A DNA stretch of 25,447 bases from Plakobranchus ocellatus (lineage: Eukaryota; Mollusca; Gastropoda; Plakobranchidae): positions 549,052 through 574,498 of the forward strand of contig BLXT01001803.1 of NCBI GenBank assembly GCA_019648995.1, in the 5' to 3' direction. Position 1 is the stretch's first letter; every line of letters begins with the position of its first letter. Position numbers and translations under genes: made by a program. This document shows positions 1 through 12,115 of the stretch, one piece after another. The notes beneath the pieces are model-generated. The model did no database searches, was not told where the DNA came from, and saw only the letters and a program-made list of their open reading frames with translations.

Positions 1-138
1 GGCATGCAAAATGTAAACACATTTAGGGATGACGACGATGCTGCTGTAGATCCAGATCTAGATTTAGATTCTAATGATTTAGCAACTGGCTGGTCTCAGA
101 ATTTTGTACAAAGGCATTTAGACGTGAACTACAATTAA
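1..138 (+). pseudogene. Possible C-terminal tail of a Harbinger/HARBI1-type transposase
   Basis: Frame 1 is open from the window edge to TAA at 136-138 (45 residues). It has an acidic stretch (FRDDDDAAVDPDLDLDSND) and then a basic end (WSQNFVQRHLDVNY). Many HARBI1-like nucleases end with an acidic linker and an R-x-x-[IF]-V-x-x-x-[FL] tail, which this loosely resembles. It has no splice link to the VWA/EGF gene. It could equally be the end of an unrelated gene or a chance frame. Confidence 0.22.
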
Positions 139-364
139 ATAGAGACATAAACCCACACATACACTCAGGCATGTCAAAGCAGCTGATTTTAGCCCAGGAG
201 CCCAGGTGCAGAGGAAAATAAGACCCAGGGGTGTAGGGTTCAAAGGGTTAAGGTTTATAATGCAGAGAAACACAAAAAAAGCTGTCGTGTAATATTATTG
301 ATGTTTAGCATATTTTGTCTTCTGGTCATAGCTCCTTTCCCCATTCCTAATATTTGTGTTACAG
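139..364 (+). other. 5' flank or intron lead-in to the first visible exon
   Basis: The stretch ends in a pyrimidine-rich tract with a CTAAT branch-like site about 20 bases before the acag acceptor, as expected for intron DNA. It also holds an ATG at 301 in frame with exon a, followed by a hydrophobic run (IFCLLVIAPFPI), and a TTATAA at 255-260 some 40 bases upstream of that ATG. Whether this is intron or the gene's start is unresolved. Confidence 0.5.
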
Positions 365-521
365 GTGAATGCAATTCTAAGGCTGACGTTGTTTTCCTGC
401 TTGATACTTCTGGTAGTGTTGGAACCACAAATTATGACCTGATGAGAAACTTCACTTATAATACTATCAAAGATTTGGAGATTGACAATGGCTTCTTCAG
501 GATTGGTATGATGACTTTCAG
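365..521 (+). CDS. Exon a: VWA1, first part (MIDAS motif 1)
   Basis: The acceptor is a long pyrimidine-rich tract with a CTAAT branch-like site, ending ..gttacag at 364. The donor is gtaagc at 522. The exon begins in phase 1 and ends in phase 2. It encodes the start of a VWA domain: Cys, then [14 protein letters not shown], which carries an intact DxSxS metal-binding motif, then an amphipathic helix and the next strand (FRIGMMTF). An ATG at 301 is in frame with no stop before the exon, so this could instead be the first coding exon, starting at 301. Confidence 0.88.
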
Positions 522-3500
522 GTAAGCATGTTGTACATCTGGCAAAGTTTTGGTGTGTTATATAAATTGTTTGTAGCAATATGGACCTGTAACTCCTCAT
601 TGCTGTTTTATTTATAGAAGATGCCTTAATACTAAATAGTTTTAAGCTGAGAATCGATAGTGAGTTTATTTCTACATCCTTTTTTTTTTGCCTGGAAATG
701 CTTCTGTATGAAATCCATTAATTTGGAATAATGAATCTGAAAAATATAATTGTTATGTTCAAGTTCAGCAACTTCCGATCATTTTCAGCATCCTTCTGTT
801 CTTTGGTCTACTTAGGTGCCGTGTATTATTACCTTGATATTTAAATTTGTAATAGAGTTTTGAAAAAAAAAATCTGTTTGATGTTTACATTCTGTACGTA
901 TTTGTGTTCATTTCTTTGAATTTCTAAAAAAAAAGTCTTATGTGTTGGCAGTGATTCTTCAACAATAGAGTTTCAGCTGAATACTTACCAGAAAAAAGAG
1001 GAGATTTTTCATGCTATCCAAACCATGCCATACAACTATGGCTACACCTTCACAGCGGAGGCCCTCCGACGTGTGCGCACTGAAATGTTCACAGTGGCTA
1101 ATGGAGATAGAACTGGTAAGAGTTTTTTTACCCTTTTTTTATATGTATTGATGTGAAGGAAAAATTGATTGAGTTAGGTCTAGTAAGTGTTCATCATAGA
1201 GTTTGGGCATTCATGCAAATATCTGCTTTTATAAATACTAAAGCCCTAGAGAATCTGGTTATATAAGTAATGAAGCTCTTTAAACTTCTTTATTCAGTAT
1301 ATCGCGATAACTAAAGCTTGAAAAATCTTTGTTTCTTGAGCAAATGTTGAAGCGTGGTATCATCACTGATAACATGATGGGATAACTCAGACTTGTGCCA
1401 AAATTGCAAACTTAGTATTGCATTTCTGAGCGATTATAGTGATGTGTTAATACAATTTTGTTAAAACTTATACTTACCAAAATGAACATTGTAATTTTAA
1501 AGCAAAAAAAAACTTCTGATATATTCCTTGATTTTTTATAAGAACGCAAAATGAGTTGTGCCGTTATGTTGGCCTGGTGACACTATGATACTACAATATT
1601 CTGTTTATGCTTGTGAATGTAAAAACCTCTTTTTCAATTTTTTTTTCGAACAGGTGTCCACAACCTTCTCATAATTGTTACTGATGGACAGTCCAACATT
1701 TCTCCTCATGAAACTCTCCCTGAGGCGCGCAGGATTAAGTCAATGGGTGTCACCATTCTTACCGTTGCCATAGGAGTAAAGCACAACCCTGAGCTGATGG
1801 GCCTTACCTCCCCTCCCACTGATCAAAATCTCATTGAAGTTAAGGACTTCAGCTCCTTGCATAAAATTTCTCAAGTCATTGTTGCACCACTCTGCACAGG
1901 TATGAGCAGGCATTTTCAAGCAAATTTGTAGGGAACAGATAAATAGCAAATTTTTATCCCTTGTTTACTGTTAAAAAGTTTTGTCTTTTTTTCTTTTTTT
2001 TTAAAATTTTTATATGTAACTAACTTTCCCTTTTGTGTCTCGCAATTCTTTCATGTTTGACAGGTTTTTACAGATTGACACATTTTTTATCTCTCCTTTC
2101 CCTTAATCAAAATTTATGCTCTTTCTCTTTTGGTTTTTGTAACTTTCACATGTTTGACATGTTTTTGAGGACTGACAGATTTCTCCTCCCTTACACCCCG
2201 TCCCCCTCCCACCAGATGATGATATGTGCTCTAGAAATCCTTGTCGGAATGAGGGCTTATGTGTAGATGGCTTGCGCTCATACATGTGTATCTGCCCTGA
2301 CGGGTTCTATGGTGACAACTGTGAAAACAGTAAGATTTTGGTTTATACTTTTTGTAACTTTCTTAAGTTAAATTACTTTATCAATAACTGGACTTCCATT
2401 TCCCAAATCTGATAATTTTTCTCCACAGGTAGATATAAAGTAAAATACAAAAGAAATATACAATAATTCTATCATATTTCTAACATCGATGGGAGGCATA
2501 TCAAATCTCTGAAGCCCCTATTCATAAAAAAAGTCACCTCAGAGATTTCATACGCCTGCCATTAAAGTTAAATTCTTGATTCAGAAGCTTTGATAATATT
2601 CCTATGTCAATCCTTATCTCAAACAATTTTGATGCAAATCATCTGTCTACAGTATCAATAAAAAACTGATTCATTTCGAATTTTAATTGAGTTTTATAAG
2701 ATACTAAAAATTTATATGGGAAAGATGAGCTTTTTGGCTGTTATTGCAAAATATGATTCTTAAAAAAATTATTCTGAGTTATAAGGTATTCATATCTTTT
2801 TGCATGATGATGGGCACAAAATTTTGTTACCTTTAATTTTTTTAATTTGCAGGAAATGATCCACTTAAGACTCTGATAAACCATCCAAATATTTGCCACT
2901 GCTTTATTACATGAAAACTATTCATAAATAATGCTGAATTTATTTAACTTATTTTTTTTTTCAAATCTTTCTGATAATCTAATATTTAATTCCACACATT
3001 TTCAAGCAAATATTTTGGATCCTTTTTTGTTGAAACTTTTGGTTTCAAGTAAAAAGTGTTTTTTGGGGAAGAAAAAAATGACCTGCTGATTAACTCTCTG
3101 TTGCCTCAACTTTATTGCCCAGTGTGTGGTCCACCTGCTGATGTTGTCCTTATGTTGGACTCGTCAAACTCTGTCGGTTACACAATATTTGATCGTATTA
3201 AGGCTTATGCTCAGCGCATGGTCAGTGACATGGAGATATCACCATGTGACATAAATGTGGGTGTGATGAAGTACAGCTCTATGGCAATGGTTCAGTTTAA
3301 TCTGGGAGAGTACCAGCTGGAGGATGACATAAATACAGCCATTAATGGCATTGGCTACACACCTGGTCCTGCCTACTTAGCTGAAGCTCTTCGAGTCATG
3401 CGCACACAGATGTTTAATGGCAGGAATGGAGATAGGTTAGTGATTAGAAACTTTGAAACGCCAACTGAGTTATTCCAAAACTGGCATTTCAATTGCTGAG

Positions 3501-6500
3501 TATCAAAGCTAAACAATGTTATTTTGTGGTTTTGGAGATGAAAGTTATAATTTCTAGAAATTTGTTTTGATGAGTTGAAAATTGCAAATAACATTTTTTT
3601 TTTCAAATGGTTTTTCAAAATTATGTATAGTAATCAAATTATTTTTTAGTAGAAAAAATTAGCAGTATGTGCTATTCCCAAGGTTGTAATCCAAGGGAAA
3701 AGCGTTTCAATGACTATACAAATCTCTCAACACTGAATTTGCAAAACATGGCTCATTTAAATTTGTTTTCTGACATATGATACAAACTACTGATGTTTGT
3801 GATCATGGACTCTTCTTCTCAGCATCATTTAAAAAAAAGTTGGGCTAAAACTTCAGATGTACTTTCTATTGTGTGCTCTACTCTCAAAGACACTTTACTT
3901 ATGCTTATACCTAGATATGACGTGAGAAACATTGCATACCTTCTGACGGATGGTTCAGTGGAGGTAAACAGGGATTTGACCAACTCTGAGGTTGAACTCT
4001 CTTTAGACTCTGGTATCCGCATCATCCCGCTGGCAGTAAATGTAAGAGACAGGTCAGAGATAACATACATAGCTGAGAGTCAGGGCATCCCTCTTCTGGA
4101 GATAGAGAGTGAAGAGCAATTCATATCCATGAGCGATCAAGTCTTGGAAGCTGTACATGATGGTAGGTGGCTTTTCAGAAAATAAAATTCAAGATATTTT
4201 TATTGAAGTTGTTTGATAACTGCTTATTATGAGGAACAGAATTAAAAAGAAAAAACTTTTTCACAATTTGTCGTTTTTTTTTTTTTTTACTTCATCCATG
4301 AAAAAGTTAGATTTGGCCTTTGAGCAATTCTTGTAGATATATGAGGATTCAGCAAATTTTCCTGGATAGATTCCTTCCACTCCATAATGCTGTTTCAGCA
4401 AACTGATTGAGAACTCAGTGAGCCATTTCTGTTCTCTTCAGTTTATATTGATTATTCTTTTTCTTGCCGGTATTCAAGAAGTTTTCTAAATATCTAACTT
4501 ATTTCTCTTGGGACCAGTCCAAATGAGTTGAAGTTGCATTTTTTTTTTTTAAACAAGACAGCCAGAAAAAACATTAAATAAGCTTGGCCATCCTACAAAC
4601 TGGTTAGAGATGTTGTAAGTGTAGATTGATATTCTTTTTAACTTTTCCAAAGAGCATTGCTTGCAACATTGACCCATTAGGACTGGACTGAAGCCACTGG
4701 TTTTACTTTAATGTGTAATCTCTTTGCCTTGTGAGTCAAATCAAGTATAATAGTAGTCATGGCCTCTTTGGGTCATTGTGGGATTTGAAACCTTCTGTAT
4801 GAAATTAATATATATAATTAACCCACTTTTTAAAATATAAATTGAACTTGAAATTATACTTTGGATTCTTTTTTGTTTTCTTAAAGAGGATTGGATGGTA
4901 CAATTTTTTAAAAAAAGTTTTGTGAGTTTCAAATCTATTTTTTTTTTATCTTTAAATCATGGGTATACTGTTTTCTTTTTGCAATCCCCATTTTCCCACA
5001 GTTTCCAATAATAGTATGTTTTTTTTCTTCTTTTGCTTTCATATATTATTATTTGCGTTCCATATTTAAACTCAGCTTTAGCTAAGCTTGACTTTTGTTC
5101 TTAAACCAAAACACATTCCACCAAGTTATGTTCTAAAGCAAACTGAAGCAAAAAACCCTCTGCACCACGCTTTCTGTCATTATATGTGATGCGTTCAGAA
5201 GAGTAAAAAAAATGTGACATGTGAAAAATCTTCAATTTTGAATGACAGCTCTTTTCACTTTTTCCAGGTGCTCATGAGTAAAACACTTGTTAATTTTGAA
5301 ATTAATTTTCAAGTACGCTCTAGTTCACAATGGGTAGAGGTTGAACCATATAGCAGGGCCAGGGGATAAATGCATTGCTAGATTTAGTTAGGCTTCAACC
5401 TATCATACTGCAAGTGGCCTGGATCACTTCATTAACTTTGAAATCTGAATGCTTTGCCTCAACTCTCAAAGTTTGCCTAATTTGGCCAGGTTGTAGATGT
5501 AAGAGATGGAGAACTGTGTAACTTGCTTACTGAGCTAGCACTGAATGGTGGTTGGAACTGTGTGTTTGTGAATGGGTAGAGGGAATGGGGATGGCAATGG
5601 GTTAGAACAAGTCATCATTATAGGTCTACTACTTCTGGGATGCGGGATCGATTTTAAAAAATTGATCATTGGGCTTGTCCGCCGATATTCATGTGTTAAT
5701 TTTGACCCATTGATCCAAATTTTTTCTTTAACACAAATCCAGATAGAGGGCTAGATTTGATTTTCGTTCTAGAAATTATGAAGATTAATTGGCTCATCAA
5801 CCTTATCTGAAGTATCCTCTCACTTGAAAATTGTCAGCAATCATTCTATTTATATTTGCTTATGCAATATGGGTAAAACATAACAGTTTTCCTTTACACA
5901 GAAGCCAAGCTATGTATCTTGTAAGCTAAATTGCCCTCATTAACAATTGTAATTATTCTTAAATTAAACATATAGTTACCGCAATCTGTGATCAAGTGCA
6001 TAAATATTTAGACTAATTAAATATTCATGTGATGAGCCCTAAACTATAATAATGCATTGAAGTTCTGAAGAATTAAATGTAACAAGAGGCTGATAGAGTA
6101 GCTGTAATGTTCACAGAAAGAAGCTATGGAATCCAATGACTGGCTTCTAGAGGCCAGAGTTACGAATTGCTTGCATACAATAAATGTATAAATCTTGTAT
6201 CTATGTATTCATATGCTTTGTTTATGAATGTGAAACAGATTTCTGTGTTGATGAGTGGTATGAAAAAACTAATACTTACCTCACATACAAGTACCCTCAC
6301 ATTGGGTTACTTGAGAATATAAACCACACAAATGGAGGATGTTATCTTGTCAAATTTCATCTCAGAAAACTTGTTCAAAACAACTGCAGAGAGTTGAGAG
6401 AGCAACAAAAAAAATATTTTAAAATGAAAAATGAGTAATTGATGGTGTCAGTGAAAGCTTATCTAAACCTTTTCTCTGATAACTCAAAACAGAACCGAGT

Positions 6501-9500
6501 GACATGTCCATGTTTTTGATGAAAGCATCACATATTTTGATCAAAATCACTGCTAATTTTGTTTATTAATACTTAAAGAATATTTTTTTTTGCGTTGCTA
6601 TACAATATTTTGCTGTTATAATGGTTTGAAAAAATTGCCAACACTCTTGACTTGTGTCCTTCTCCCTTCTCCCCCCCCCCAAAAAAAAAAAAAAAATCTG
6701 ATTTATATCTAATCTATATTTCTGTCCAGTTCATAAGTGAACAAATTATATAACTGCATGGCTTATTACAAAAATATTTTGAAAAGCTATTTTTGAGATT
6801 TATGCTTCGTTTTTTTTTTTATAATGCAACTGTTTCTACTTAACTGAGGAAAAAAAAAAAAGGGCCAAAGCCAATTCAAGCCTTTTCCTAAGTACAACAT
6901 TGTAAGATAATCTAAAGTGCAGTGCACCCCAGGAACTGCTTATCTTGTATGTGTGCATTTAACATCTGCACAAGGAAGCACAGCTTTCACAAATAGTTTC
7001 AGTGCCTATCAAGAGCTCCAACAGCTACGCTATTGTATAAGTGTTTACCATTGCCCGATTATCCTCCTGCCTGCAGTTTTGTAATATCAGAGATAAATCG
7101 TACTGCCTTGAGATCAAGCTTTTGTGAAAAGAGCTATAAACAGGAATCTGTCAAACGTCTGCCAATAATAGGCAACACCCTGAGATGTAATAAAAAATGT
7201 CTGTGTTGTGTGTGTGTGTTGAGTATTTTACTACTTCTATGCTGTGCTTTTATAGAAATGTCAACATGCGCTTCACCTTTTCTCATTTCACCTTATATTA
7301 GCTTGAAGCTGTCGAATTGTGTCCTGACCATAAAAAATGAGTCTTTTGGAGGTATTTCTTAAATATAAGACTTTGATACTGCTGGAAAGGCCTTTCAGTT
7401 ATTCTTTAAATGGTTAAAGAATTTTTGCTCCACCACATTGCTAAGCAACGTTATGTCTCTTTGATGTTATCATACTAGGTGGCTTCAAAATTCGAAAATT
7501 TTGCGAAAATCGCATTTGTGGATTAGCAATTATTTTCAAGCAAAAAGTCGTTAGCAAGCAGGGCTTGTCTTTACTTTTAGATTTATAATAATTATAATTT
7601 TCAATGCTATATTGATTTTATAGATGGTTAAACTTTTGATAAGCAGCGAAACAACTTTCTCGATGTGTTCAACCCAAGTTGGTAATTTCCTCTTTATCTT
7701 TTTAACGTACCCTGACAAAGGACTCATTTTGTGGGAGAGGATCACAATGGGATGTCAAGCTGCTTTTACATAATAATATTTCTCAGTATTTAAATGAATT
7801 GCTGAAGCTCAGCAGGAGAAAAAGAAAGCTTGTTCTATGTTAGCATTTGTATTCAATCCATTGTATGAGCACAGATTTGGTCATGCACACATACACGCAC
7901 ACATCTTGGGACCAGTCCTAGTGAGTCAAATGTCACATCTAAAGTAATTGAGAAAAAAATATGTGTATTGTTTTTTTTTTTTTTAAATAGTCTTTTCAAG
8001 TATATTTTAAAATCCCCTATCTTGGCTCAGAATCCCCATAGCTCTATCATTAGGGCAAAGCTCACACAGAGCTGTTTCAATCATTGAAAAAATTATACAC
8101 CTTTGACTTCTGACACATTCTGACTGATCCTCGGATATGTTCAAAACTGGAAATTGCTTTTGCAGTGCATCTTTTAAAGCTTATCAAATGGGCTTTTGTA
8201 TGGCTTTGTCTTTATTTATAATAATCTTTAAGATGATTTTACAAATGTAAATTTTTATGGACTTGAAGCCAATGCTGTTTGTGTTTGAAAGGAAATATTT
8301 TTCTTTTACTTTACTTTGAAAAGAGAAGGGAAAGCTAACCATATTGATAAACCTTGTATGGTATGTCTTAAAATTTTACTTAAAGTCCTCCTCCACCTCC
8401 CAAATCCCTGTTCTCCTCTATCTCCATCTCTCTCTCTCCCCCCCCCCCCCCTCCCACTTACCCTTTGCTGCTCTAAATTGTCCCAGTGCAATATTTTAAA
8501 TGTTCAATGGATACCCAGATTTTTTTTTTCTGCATTAAAAATAAAAAGTTATATCTAGATTATTTCAAGTAGGATGTACAATCTAGAAAACTTATTTCTT
8601 TTATAAGTCATCACTATCCACATTCTAAGTTTATCGCACACAAACATAGACAGTGTAATGGATAAAATAGATGTAAATTGCACACTTACGTGGCTCATAT
8701 TGATGGAAAGACAATTTTGTTGAAAAACAATTTGACTAAGTTTCATTTAGTTAATACTTTCATATATGTGTGCTCTTTCCTTCATGCTATTATTTTGATC
8801 TTTTAAACAAAATGTGTTGTAACTATCTTACTTTCTTTCCCCCAGGCAATAACTTTTGCTTTCCCAACCCTTGTGCAAATAATGCAGAATGTGTTGCTGA
8901 ACCCTTTGGATTTGTCTGCAAATGTCCTGAAGGATTTGCCGGAATTCTCTGTGACAAAAGTAAACACATATTACACATTTGTTCCTTGTCAGTTATTTTT
9001 ATAAAGTTTCAGCTTTTCTTTATTATAGCTTGCTCTTGTTAAATGTTTCCATGGTAAATTTATTAATGATTTTCAAATTGTAATAAAAAAAATATTACCT
9101 TGTTTTGGCTGTGATTGAACAAGGGAAACAATAGCCTGACAAAGACGTTAAGATTCTAATGTTCAAGAGTAATCATCTGTATGCCTGTATTTTTTGCATC
9201 TCTTAAGCTCTATATTCAATAATTTTGTGCATTGATTTATGTAGAAATTTACACTTTCTTTTTTTTTTGGTGTAATTTTATTTGTACTTAAGCCCAATGA
9301 CGATCCCTGTAATTGAACAAGTGGTGTTTTCTCTTTTCCTCTTCATCTGCAGGATGTGGCAATGAAGGAGACATAATTTTTGTGGTAGACTCTTCTCGGT
9401 ACAATAGTGTGCAAGATTTCAGAGCGGTTAAACGCTTTTTGCGGGATGTTGTCAAGAAGATGGCATTCCGTCATGGTAGCTTCCGTGTGGCTTTGATCAG

Positions 9501-12075
9501 CTATGGAGAATCACCGGTCCTCAAACTGTCTTTGATAGATGGAGGCAACAAGCGCATGGTCAAGTCTAGTATTGGAGGCCTTAGGTACAGAAAGAAAATT
9601 ATCTCATTTATTGTCGTCGGAGTAGGTGTTAGCTGTAGTAGTTTGCACAGATACAACTAATTCAGTAGTATTTTATAAAATCCATATATTTAATTTTGCC
9701 ACCAATGAAATGTCTAAAAAAATATAAGACAGTGATCTTGGCAGTAGAAATCACATGCCTTGTGCTTTTTAACCAATGGCGAAAGTTTCTCATTATTCAA
9801 GTGTCTTGATCATATGTTTTTCCTTTTCATTTGTTTTTGTTGCATCCAATAAAACACTTCTTTACATTATCATGTTTTATGCTCCAGGCGACTTAAAGGA
9901 AATCCCAATTTGGACGCAGCTATAAATGTAGTGGACAGCATAACTACAGGGCAGGTAGCAGGTAACAGGCGAGGTGTGCAGGACTTTGTTGTTTTGCTCA
10001 CACGCAGAATAGGATCTTATGAGACAGTTGATTCTATAAATGCTCTGAAAGCCAAGGGCATGCGAGTGATTGGTGTTGGTAAGAAATTTTTACTCCTCTC
10101 TTTCGTTTCATTTATTTCACTATATCTGAATTGTTAAATTGCCTTGAATTTCAAATAACATAAAAAATACTGAAACAAGTTTTATTCCATTTGGTTTTAT
10201 TTTCTGAATATTTTAACTTTTGGGTACGGAATTTTTCTGATCATTGCAAAAGAGATTTTCCTTCACTCTCTAAGTGACAAGGCTATTGTGTTAATTTTGA
10301 AAATCTTGATGCAGTCAATCAGGTTTTTATGCACAAAGTCAATTAAAAAAAAAAAGGAAAAGAAAATAGTCCTCTTTAAAACTGTTTTGTAATTTCTTCT
10401 TTGTTTGCACTCAAACCTAATTATTAAATTAGTGTAGTGGATAAATCTCACAAATAAACTTGACCGTGTTTTATGGATTCTGTGACAAAAAAAAGGAATA
10501 AAGCAACAGTATGATACTAGTATGATGGTCTTAAAGTGAATATTGCAGTCTCCATTCATAATTAATCCAGAAAGCATTAGAACCTGTCTATATCGAAATC
10601 ATTTAAAATTGGGAAATACTCAACCCTGTTCAAATTTGTTTGCAAAATACTGCTGTTATGAATATGTGGGATTAAAAGAATTTGAATACAACAGAAGAAA
10701 TAAGCACCAAGCATGCCGCAATTGACCTTCTTTCAATGTCAGGACTAACTCATGTACATGAACAGTGAATTAAGCCTGAGCAGACTTAAGTATTTTTTGA
10801 TAGGCAAACAAGATGGAAAAAGGAAAAGAAAGGGATATGCAGGCTTGGGAGGGATCAGGCTGAAGATCACTTCCTTTCATCATACAGAACCTGCAGGTAT
10901 AACAGTAACACGGCCGTGTGTGCAAACTGAGGGAAAGGGCTTGCTTGGCCCGTCAAGATCTAAGGATCATTCTACTTGTGGCAGGAAAAAGGGGGAGAGG
11001 TGATTTATTCGTGCTTGGGGTTCATGGACTTTTGGTAAAGCATTGTGGAAAGTAAACAACTGCCAGGCCTAGACCTTCAGGTGATGTGATGTACAATGTT
11101 GCTTTGTTGAACACATTAATAAATTATGCACAAAACAGGGTATTGAAACTATTTGGAGAGGACGGTGTTTTAGCACAACAATTTGACAGTCATTCATGCC
11201 ACATGAATGTAGTTGTGCTGGCTAAGTGGCTAATATAATATAGACATAGTTCATTTCTTTACATTATTCTCTATTATTTTCTCTAGGCATTGACTTGAGC
11301 AACTCCGACAAGATGTATCTGGAAGCTGCTGTATCTACTCCAGTTGAAGATATGCTTCATTTTGCCGATGATCCAGAAGATCTGAAAGATCTTTCGAGGG
11401 ATTTCATAAAATTTGTTTGTGATGGTAAGTCTATTTTTATTTAGCTCAAATCAGGTTTTTTTTCATCTAAAAGGTTTTCTCTTTTCTATTTTATAGGCAC
11501 ATCTTGCTGTGAATGTAGTTTAAAATTCCTCTTCATGTTTTACTGTGTCAAGCCTTAGGAAGATATTGGCATTTAGATCAGCAATTGAAGAAAATAGGCA
11601 TAAAAAAATAAATACCCATGTATATATTGTATAATATAAGTATTTCAGTTTATTTCTGTAACTTTTTATCACTAATTATGATGAAACAATTTACTGAGTC
11701 TTACATTTTACTTCCAAAGACAAAAACTTTTGTGCCAACGATCCATGTCAGAACGGCGGTACATGTAAGAATGGCCCCAAGACTTACATCTGTCAGTGTC
11801 CAAGAGGATTTGCAGGACCAGATTGCAGTAGAGGTGAGAGAGTTCAATAAATTATGCCTTTTTAAAATCATGTTTGGATAATTTCAAAAGAAAACATCTG
11901 CTTCAAATCTTTAACTCAACATTTTATTTTATTTTTCCATATTATCATTATTTTGGACTATATTGATGCTTTTAGGGTTTGGCTTGCTTATATAAATCTC
12001 ATAATGATTTTCAAGTTCATTTCTGTATTGCTAAAATTTAGCAAATATATATATATATATATATATATATNNNNN

Positions 12076-12115
<40 letters not shown>

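Larger units (their letters stand above)
4163..8845 (+). other. Longest intron, between VWA2 and EGF2 (4.7 kb)
   Basis: I checked both strands for missed VWA (DxSxS, TDG) or EGF (C-x-C-x8-C) exons and found none. It contains three copies of a short dispersed repeat (4504-4539, 4653-4699, 7901-7946), a C10A16 run at 6671-6696 and a CT-rich tract at 8386-8461. Open frames of 80-109 codons (for example 6184-6438 and 7033-7362) show no recognisable domain and read as chance. Confidence 0.8.

Noticed and set aside
3793..3914. In-frame 5' extension of exon f
   Set aside because: The extension has no VWA similarity. The join from 3435 to 3915 restores GDR-Y-DVRN, matching the layout of VWA1.
6184..6438. 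84-codon open frame with several Cys ([12 protein letters not shown])
   Set aside because: The cysteine spacing does not fit an EGF module, and no acceptor or donor in phase 1 bounds it.
7033..7362. 109-codon open frame with a Cys- and Leu-rich hydrophobic stretch ([13 protein letters not shown])
   Set aside because: The hydrophobic run comes from a TG/CT-rich low-complexity patch. There is no domain, and it lies wholly inside an intron without supporting splice logic.
8306..8491. Minus-strand Gly/Arg-rich open frame
   Set aside because: It is a translation of the CT-rich low-complexity tract.
10752..11003. 83-codon basic open frame in the VWA3 intron
   Set aside because: No recognisable family. 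It is possibly repeat-derived, but nothing in it supports a gene.
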